Below, in pieces: positions 59,193 through 64,000 of a stretch of 64,000 bases of DNA. Location: the NCBI GenBank assembly GCA_027315345.1, contig DAHUYE010000067.1, positions 1 through 64,000 on the forward strand. The letters run 5' to 3'. Made by a program: the position numbers and the translations under genes. This stretch comes from Actinomycetota bacterium. Its GTDB lineage: Bacteria > Actinomycetota > Acidimicrobiia > Acidimicrobiales > JAJPHE01. Each line of letters begins with the position of its first letter. Within the stretch, counting starts at the first letter, position 1. The notes under the pieces were generated by a model that saw only the letters and a list, made by a program, of their open reading frames with translations, searched no databases and was not told where the DNA came from.

Positions 59193-60290
59193 TTGGACAG
59201 GGTCCGGCTCGGCATCCTCGGTGCGGGCAACATCGCCGATCTCAACGTGGCCGGCTACCTGTCGCACCCGGGCTGCGACGTCATAGCTGTCTGCGACATC
59301 GACCCGGCCAAGGCCGAGGCGGCTGCCCGGCGGTGGGGCGTCGGGGAGGTGATCACCGATCCCGATGAACTCCTGAGCCTGGACATCGACGCCGTCGAAG
59401 TGCTGACACCGACCCACCGCCACCGTGAGCACGTCGTGGCTGCCCTGGAGGCAGGCAAGCACGTGTCGTGCCAGAAGCCCCTGGGCAACAGCGTGGCCGA
59501 GGCGCGCCAGATGGCCGCCGCCGCCGAGGCGGCCGGGCTGGTTCTACGGGTCAGCGAGTGCTTCTGCCACTACCCCCCGCTGGAGCGGGCCCGTGACCTG
59601 ATCCGCCGGGGAGCCATCGGGAGGCCCCTGGCCATCCAGATCCGCACCGTGGTGGGAAAGACCGACTCCGCCTTCCAGGCCGGGCTCGACGTCCAGGGCT
59701 ACGTCTGGCGTCTGGACGAACGCAGCTCCGGCGGCCACCTGTTCGATGACATGGTCCACAAGTACGCCATGGCCGAATGGCTGGTGGACGCCGAGGTGAC
59801 CAGGGTGCAGGCCGCCATGCGTCGGTCCGACCTCTTCTTCGAGCCGGTGTCGGCCATCTTCGAGTACGACCACCCGGAGCTGCTCGGCTCCATGCAGGTC
59901 ACCTACGCCAAGAACATGGATATCCCCAGCCGCTACTACGGCGCCGACGAGTTCTTTGAGATCCAGGGCGAGGAAGGTCTGCTCTGGGTCACCCGGGCCA
60001 CGGGCGAGTTGTTCGACCTGGCACCGGTTGTGCTGCACCGGGATGGTCGCAGCGAGGAGATCACCGATCTCGATTCCGATTGGGGGGCCGGGTTCCGGCG
60101 GGCGTCGGAGCACTTCGTGGACTCGATGCTGGCCGGCCGCGTCCCGGACATGACCCCGGCGCAGGCCATCCGGGTGCTCCAGCTGTGTTTTGCCGTCTAT
60201 CAATCCGCCAACGAAGGGCGTCCCGTCGACCCCCGTACCATCGAGGACCGGGTGATTCCGCGGGGCTGGCCGGGCGGGCCGCCGGCCTGA
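59193..60290 (+). CDS. Gfo/Idh/MocA-family oxidoreductase
   Basis: A 365-residue NAD(P)-dependent dehydrogenase. The Rossmann start is RLGILGAGNIADLNVAGYL, the usual EKP motif reads CQKPLG, and the C-terminal domain has GGHLFDDMVHKYAMAEWL with the catalytic His. Likely substrates are sugars or inositols. TTG 59193 is chosen because AGGAGG lies 5 nt upstream and the domain begins directly after it. Divergent from the PLD lipoprotein gene. Confidence 0.88.
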   Translation: MDRVRLGILGAGNIADLNVAGYLSHPGCDVIAVCDIDPAKAEAAARRWGVGEVITDPDELLSLDIDAVEVLTPTHRHREHVVAALEAGKHVSCQKPLGNSVAEARQMAAAAEAAGLVLRVSECFCHYPPLERARDLIRRGAIGRPLAIQIRTVVGKTDSAFQAGLDVQGYVWRLDERSSGGHLFDDMVHKYAMAEWLVDAEVTRVQAAMRRSDLFFEPVSAIFEYDHPELLGSMQVTYAKNMDIPSRYYGADEFFEIQGEEGLLWVTRATGELFDLAPVVLHRDGRSEEITDLDSDWGAGFRRASEHFVDSMLAGRVPDMTPAQAIRVLQLCFAVYQSANEGRPVDPRTIEDRVIPRGWPGGPPA

Positions 60291-60297
60291 CCCGGGA

Positions 60298-60711
60298 CTA
60301 GGAGGGGTTGGCCGCGGGCAGGGGGTTCCGGATGATCTGGCCCAGAAGAACGTCCATGACCCGGGAGAAGGAGACCTGGTCCACCTTGGACGCCGCCATC
60401 ACTCCCAGCCGGGCCGCCTCGGCCAGCGTCTCGGGTTCCAACCAGGCTGACATCAGCACCACCGGCCCGCCGAAGCCGAGTTCCCGGAGCCGGGCCACCG
60501 TCTCCAGGCCGGTGAGGCCCGGCATCTTCTGGTCGACCACGGCCACGTGGAACTGGCCGTCATAGGCGGTGAGCAGCGCCTGGCCCGCTTCGTACTCGAC
60601 CGTCTCCCAGCCGTCCCGGCGCAACTGGGCGGCCGTGAAGGCCAACCACTTGGCGTCGTCATCCACCAGCGCCACTGTCGGCCGCTGGTCGCCCTGCTGG
60701 GGCATCGTCAT
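60298..60711 (-). CDS. Single-domain response regulator (receiver)
   Basis: A 137-residue CheY-like receiver: VALVDDDAKWL, the phospho-Asp in VAVVDQKMPG and Ser in VVLMSAW are present. The usual Lys is represented in AASKVDQ. No output domain. AGGAAAGG precedes the ATG by about 3 nt. No kinase is adjacent, so it may be a partner of kinases elsewhere. Confidence 0.8.
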   Translation of the reverse strand: MTMPQQGDQRPTVALVDDDAKWLAFTAAQLRRDGWETVEYEAGQALLTAYDGQFHVAVVDQKMPGLTGLETVARLRELGFGGPVVLMSAWLEPETLAEAARLGVMAASKVDQVSFSRVMDVLLGQIIRNPLPAANPS

Positions 60712-60904
60712 CCGCCTTTCCTTCCCATCCCGTCTCGCTCGTAGCTAAGACGACCGAACCGGCCCAACCATGCGGAATTTAGTTTCATCCTGTCTCTATT
60801 GCGAGCAATGTCCAGAATGGCCGGTTCAGTTGCCGGGCCTTACGGCCGGGGGAGGCGGCTTCGCCGTCCGCCCGCTGGGGGGCCGGGTGGGGTAGAAAAG
60901 CCGC

Positions 60905-62026
60905 ATGGGTTCCCGTCGCCTCACCGCCGTAGTCCTGGCCGCGGGCGAAGGCACCCGCATGCGCTCGGCCCGGCCCAAGCCGCTGCACGAGTTGTGTGGG
61001 CGGCCCATGGTGGCCCATGTCATCGACGCCCTGGCCGAGGTGGCGGCCGAGCGGGTGGTGGTGGTGGTCGGTCACGGGGCCGAGGCGGTGTCCAAGACCC
61101 TCCAGGAGATGTCCCATCCCGACCTGCCCATCGAGTTCGTCGAGCAGCGGGTCCAGCGGGGCACGGGCGACGCCGCCGCCGTGGGCCTGACCGGCCTGCC
61201 CAACGACCTGGAGGACGATGACGACATCGACGTGATCGTCCTGCCGGGCGACACCCCGCTGCTGCGGCCCCAGACCCTGGCCGCCCTGGTCCGGGTCCAC
61301 CGGGAGACCGACGCCGCCGCCACGCTGCTCACCGCCTATCTGGAGAACCCGTACGGCTACGGCCGGGTCATCCGGTCCCGGGACGAGCGGGTGGCCCGGA
61401 TCATCGAGGAGTCCGACGCCGATGACGAGGAGCGGGCCATCCAGGAGGTCTGCACCAGCATCTACTGCTTCCGGCGCAGCGTCCTGGCCCCCGCCCTGCG
61501 CCGGCTCAGCCCCGAGAACGCCCAGGGCGAGTACTACCTGACCGACGCCATAGCCGTGCTCCACGACGCCGGTTACAACGTGGTGTCGATGGTGGCCGCC
61601 GATCCCATGGAGACCGCCGGCGTCAACGACCGGGCCCAGCTGGCCGTGGCCGAGGCCGAACTCCGGGACCGCACCAACGAACGCTGGATGCGCCGGGGGG
61701 TGACCATGATCGACCCGGAGCGGACCTACGTGGACGCCGACGTCCAGCTGGAGGCGGACGTGACTCTCTACCCCGGCACCGTCCTGGAGGGCTCGACCGT
61801 GGTGGCGGGCCACGCCGTCATCGGACCCGACACCCGGCTGTCGGACTGCTCGGTCGGGGAGGGCGCCGAGCTGGAGCAGGTGGTGGCCCGGTCGTCCAGC
61901 ATCGGGGCCGGTGCCCGGGTTGGGCCCTTCGTGGTCCTCGAGCCGGGGTCGGTGGTGGAGGCCGGGGCCAGGATCGGGCCGTTCAGTCGGGTCGGCGCCG
62001 AGGACGCCGAGGAGGGTCCGGCATGA
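60905..62026 (+). CDS. glmU: GlmU-like UDP-GlcNAc pyrophosphorylase lacking the acetyltransferase active site
   Basis: A 373-residue protein against about 450-480 for bifunctional GlmU. The N-terminal uridylyltransferase is complete: LAAGEGTRMRSARPKPLHELCG, QRGTGDAA, LPGDTPLL and the late AGVNDRAQLAVAE. The left-handed beta-helix starts normally (VDADVQLEADVTLYPGTVLEG) but ends after IGPFSRVGAEDAEEGPA. This removes the segment that in Escherichia carries the catalytic His near 363 and the acetyl-CoA site. The stop overlaps the prs ATG cleanly (ATGA), so this is not a sequencing frameshift. Glucosamine-1-phosphate acetylation would need another enzyme. Confidence 0.9.
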   Translation: MGSRRLTAVVLAAGEGTRMRSARPKPLHELCGRPMVAHVIDALAEVAAERVVVVVGHGAEAVSKTLQEMSHPDLPIEFVEQRVQRGTGDAAAVGLTGLPNDLEDDDDIDVIVLPGDTPLLRPQTLAALVRVHRETDAAATLLTAYLENPYGYGRVIRSRDERVARIIEESDADDEERAIQEVCTSIYCFRRSVLAPALRRLSPENAQGEYYLTDAIAVLHDAGYNVVSMVAADPMETAGVNDRAQLAVAEAELRDRTNERWMRRGVTMIDPERTYVDADVQLEADVTLYPGTVLEGSTVVAGHAVIGPDTRLSDCSVGEGAELEQVVARSSSIGAGARVGPFVVLEPGSVVEAGARIGPFSRVGAEDAEEGPA

Positions 62027-62994
62027 CCATGGAACTCATCACCAAGAAGCGGCTGGATCTCTACTCCGGCCGGTCCCACCCGGAGCTGGCCCAGGAGATA
62101 GCCGACCGTCTGGGCGTCCAGCTGGGTGAGCCCAACCTGCGCGAGTTCGCCAACGGTGAGATCCACTGCCGGTTCAACGAGTCGATCCGGGGCGGGGACG
62201 TCTTCATCATCCAGACTCACGGCCGAGCCGTCAACCAGTCGATCATGGAACAGGCCATCATGATCGACGCCGCCAAGCGGGCCTCGGCCAAGCGGATCAC
62301 CGCCGTCTGCCCCTACTTCGGCTACTCCCGCCAGGATCGCAAGGCCCTGCCCCGGGAGCCCATCACGGCCAAGCTGGTGACCGACATCCTCCGCACGGCC
62401 GGCGCCCAGCGCATCGTCTCGCTTGATCTGCACTCCGGCCAGCTGCAGGGCTTTTTCGACGGTCCGGTGGACCATCTGACCGCCCTGCCCGTGCTCCTGG
62501 ACTACCTGCGCACCAACGGGCCCCCGGACCTGGTGGTGGTCGCCCCTGACGCCGGCCGGGTCAAGGTGGCCGAGCGCTTCGGCCAGCACCTCGGCACCGA
62601 CATCGCCATCGTCCACAAGCGCCGGCCCCGAGGGGCGGCCAACACGGTCGAGGCTCTCGGGGTGGTCGGGCCGGTGAAGGGCCGGTGCTGCGTGCTCATC
62701 GATGACATGATCGACACCGCCGGCACGGTCACCGCCGCCGCCGAGCTCCTGGTGTCGGAGGGGGCCACCGACGTGTGGACCATGGCCACCCACGGCATCC
62801 TCTCCGACCCCGCCGTCGACCGGCTCAAGAACGCCCCGGTATCCCGGGTGGTGGTGACCAACACCCTGCCCATGCCCGACTACATGAACTTCGACAAGCT
62901 GGAGGTGCTGTCGGTGGCCAGCGTGGTGGCCGACGCCATCGACGCCGTCTTCGAGGACACCTCCGTCTCGGAGATCTTCGGGGGGGAGAACTGA
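62023..62994 (+). CDS. prs: Ribose-phosphate pyrophosphokinase
   Basis: A 323-residue PRPP synthetase making phosphoribosyl pyrophosphate from ribose-5-phosphate and ATP. FANGEIHCRF, CPYFGYSRQDRK, the segment with DLHSGQLQGFFDGPVDHL and the PRPP-binding CVLIDDMIDTAGTV are diagnostic. It overlaps glmU by 4 nt. The glmU-prs-rplY-pth order is conserved in mycobacteria and Bacillus. Confidence 0.96.
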   Translation: MTMELITKKRLDLYSGRSHPELAQEIADRLGVQLGEPNLREFANGEIHCRFNESIRGGDVFIIQTHGRAVNQSIMEQAIMIDAAKRASAKRITAVCPYFGYSRQDRKALPREPITAKLVTDILRTAGAQRIVSLDLHSGQLQGFFDGPVDHLTALPVLLDYLRTNGPPDLVVVAPDAGRVKVAERFGQHLGTDIAIVHKRRPRGAANTVEALGVVGPVKGRCCVLIDDMIDTAGTVTAAAELLVSEGATDVWTMATHGILSDPAVDRLKNAPVSRVVVTNTLPMPDYMNFDKLEVLSVASVVADAIDAVFEDTSVSEIFGGEN

Positions 62995-63070
62995 CCCGAC
63001 CGTCCTCGGCCTCTGGCCAACGGCGCCGTACCCGACATTGGCCAGCGGGACGTCGGCATCGACCGCCGGA

Positions 63071-63108
63071 ACGTCAACGTAGGTTGACGTCGGACACAGG
63101 TCTACAAT
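63071..63108 (+). promoter_or_regulatory. Inverted repeat and -10 box upstream of rplY
   Basis: ACGTCAAC (63071-63078) and GTTGACGT (63083-63090) form a perfect 8-bp inverted repeat; TTGACG within it resembles a -35. TACAAT (63103-63108) is a good -10, but the spacing is only 13 nt, so another -35 may be used. A second inverted repeat (CTGGCCAA 63013-63020 with TTGGCCAG 63038-63045) lies upstream. The layout suggests a regulated promoter. Confidence 0.5.
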
Positions 63109-63148
63109 CTGTCGGTCCCTTTCCCAGCTGTAGTTGGAGCGCGCCGTC

Positions 63149-63859
63149 ATGCCCGAGGTCAAGATCGTTGCCGAGACAGGTCGGCGTACCGGCACCCGTT
63201 CATCGGGGCGTCTGAGAGGCGACGGCCGCATCCCGGCGGTCATCTACGGGCACGGGATCGACCCCATCTCCATAGCCGTGGACGCCCGTGAGCTGCGCCA
63301 GGCCCTGTCCACCGATGCCGGCCTCAACGCCCTTCTGTCCCTGGACGTGGACGGCACCAGCCACCTGACCATGGCCCGGGTCCTCCAGCGCCATCCGGTC
63401 CGCCACACCGTCATGCACGTGGACTTCCAGATCGTGCGCCGGGACGAGGTCATGTCCGTCGAGGTCCAGATCAGCCTGGTGGGCGACGCCGACCTGGTCA
63501 GCCGGGAGAACGGCGTGGTCGACCAGCAGCTGCACTCCCTGACCGTCAAGGCCACCCCGGACCGCATCCCCCACGGCATCGAGGTCGATATCAGCGCCCT
63601 GGAGGTGGGATCCACCATCCGGGTGGCCGACATCATCCTCCCGGCCGGAGTGGAGACCGAGGTGGACCCCGAGGCCCCGGTGGTGGTCGGTCAGCCTCCG
63701 CAGGCCGCCGCCGAAGCCGAGGCCATGGACGCCGAGGTCGAAGCGGTTGCCGCCGAGCAGTCCGAGGCCGCTTCCGAGGGCGCCGAGGCCGCTGCGGCCG
63801 AGGAGGGCGGCGGTTCGGATTCCGGCGCCGCCGATTCCGGCGGCTCGGACGAGGCTTAG
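63149..63859 (+). CDS. rplY: 50S ribosomal protein L25/general stress protein Ctc
   Basis: A 236-residue member of the CTC form of L25, which binds 5S rRNA. The N-terminal L25 domain (about 1-95) has the typical [13 protein letters not shown] and [12 protein letters not shown] segments; the C-terminal TL5 domain (about 95-185) follows, then a 50-residue acidic Ala/Glu/Ser tail. ATG 63149 is preferred over GTG 63134 because homology starts at [11 protein letters not shown] and GGAG lies 9 nt before. A 154-bp leader with two inverted repeats separates it from prs. Confidence 0.92.
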   Translation: MPEVKIVAETGRRTGTRSSGRLRGDGRIPAVIYGHGIDPISIAVDARELRQALSTDAGLNALLSLDVDGTSHLTMARVLQRHPVRHTVMHVDFQIVRRDEVMSVEVQISLVGDADLVSRENGVVDQQLHSLTVKATPDRIPHGIEVDISALEVGSTIRVADIILPAGVETEVDPEAPVVVGQPPQAAAEAEAMDAEVEAVAAEQSEAASEGAEAAAAEEGGGSDSGAADSGGSDEA

Positions 63860-63894
63860 GGCTGCTCCGGCACCGCCGCGGTACCCCGGCCGAC

Positions 63895-64000
63895 CTGCTG
63901 GCGGTCGGCCTGGGCAACCCTGGGTCCGAATACGCCCGGAGCCGGCACAACCTGGGGGCCATGGTGGTCTCCCTCCTGGCCGAGCGCCACGGGGAGCGGC
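63895..64000 (+). CDS. pth: Peptidyl-tRNA hydrolase (partial, runs off the window)
   Basis: The 35 codons present begin [21 protein letters not shown], the start of Pth with the catalytic-site His in RHN and the Asn in GNPG. It hydrolyses peptidyl-tRNA released from ribosomes. No ATG, GTG or TTG exists in frame between the rplY stop and this motif; CTG at 63895 gives a normal Pth N-terminus, CTG 63862 a 11-residue extension. The 3' end lies beyond the window. Position after rplY matches the conserved gene order. Confidence 0.88.
   Translation, partial: MLAVGLGNPGSEYARSRHNLGAMVVSLLAERHGER

Overview
The window is high-GC DNA (about 70% by eye) from an actinobacterium, probably class Acidimicrobiia. 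Evidence: GTG and TTG starts are common; many genes have a TANNNT (often TAGNNT) -10 box 6-9 nt before the start codon, as in leaderless actinobacterial transcripts; two tiny ribosomal proteins known from mycobacterial ribosomes (bL37-like and bS22-like) are present; and the housekeeping order rsmI / abrB-like / metG / tatD / double-psi-barrel protein / ksgA / ispE ... glmU / prs / rplY / pth matches the order known in Mycobacterium and Bacillus. The class-level call is inference.

Left part (1-7.7 kb) is accessory and partly decayed. It holds an alpha/beta hydrolase, a 5'-truncated doc toxin head-to-head with a short class III nucleotide cyclase, a DUF952 remnant, a vapBC pair, a mazF tail, an AbrB-type antitoxin with a perfect inverted-repeat operator and an unrecognised probable toxin, a quinone oxidoreductase, one intact and one frameshifted methyltransferase, and a secreted lipase. 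From 7.7 to 15.6 kb come an SDR, bluB, an M20 peptidase, hrpA and an SGNH hydrolase.

15.6-22.9 kb is a compact three-gene branched-chain-type ABC importer on the minus strand. It encodes a binding protein with a long Gly/Ser/Thr linker, a LivH-LivM fusion permease, and one polypeptide that joins an MFS transporter to both ATPases (LivF and LivG) and a basic Ala/Lys/Arg tail. 22.9-32.9 kb holds an ArsB-like transporter, an aldo/keto reductase, an unknown membrane-anchored protein, a peptidase S51, a receiver protein, a kinase-receiver-hybrid kinase operon, a HAD hydrolase and a degenerate PAP2 protein. 32.9-38.5 kb has an SDR, a patatin, and a GT4 / methyltransferase / alpha-toroid / methyltransferase group preceded by a perfect 16-bp palindrome.

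38.6-52.9 kb is mostly housekeeping: xseAB, an M1 aminopeptidase, a PfkB kinase, a GDPD, bL37, ychF, a DUF192 protein, rsmI, an AbrB-zinc protein, metG, tatD, an RlpA-like protein, ksgA and ispE. Between ispE and glmU sits an accessory insert of about 8 kb. It begins with a bS22 copy on the minus strand and includes an HUH replication initiator, a low-GC lipoprotein, a second bS22 copy on the plus strand, a tyrosine recombinase, tRNA-Gln(TTG), a phospholipase D lipoprotein, a Gfo/Idh/MocA oxidoreductase and a receiver protein. glmU (lacking its acetyltransferase active site), prs, rplY and the start of pth close the window. At least two essential-type genes (ksgA, pth) offer only CTG as a plausible start codon.
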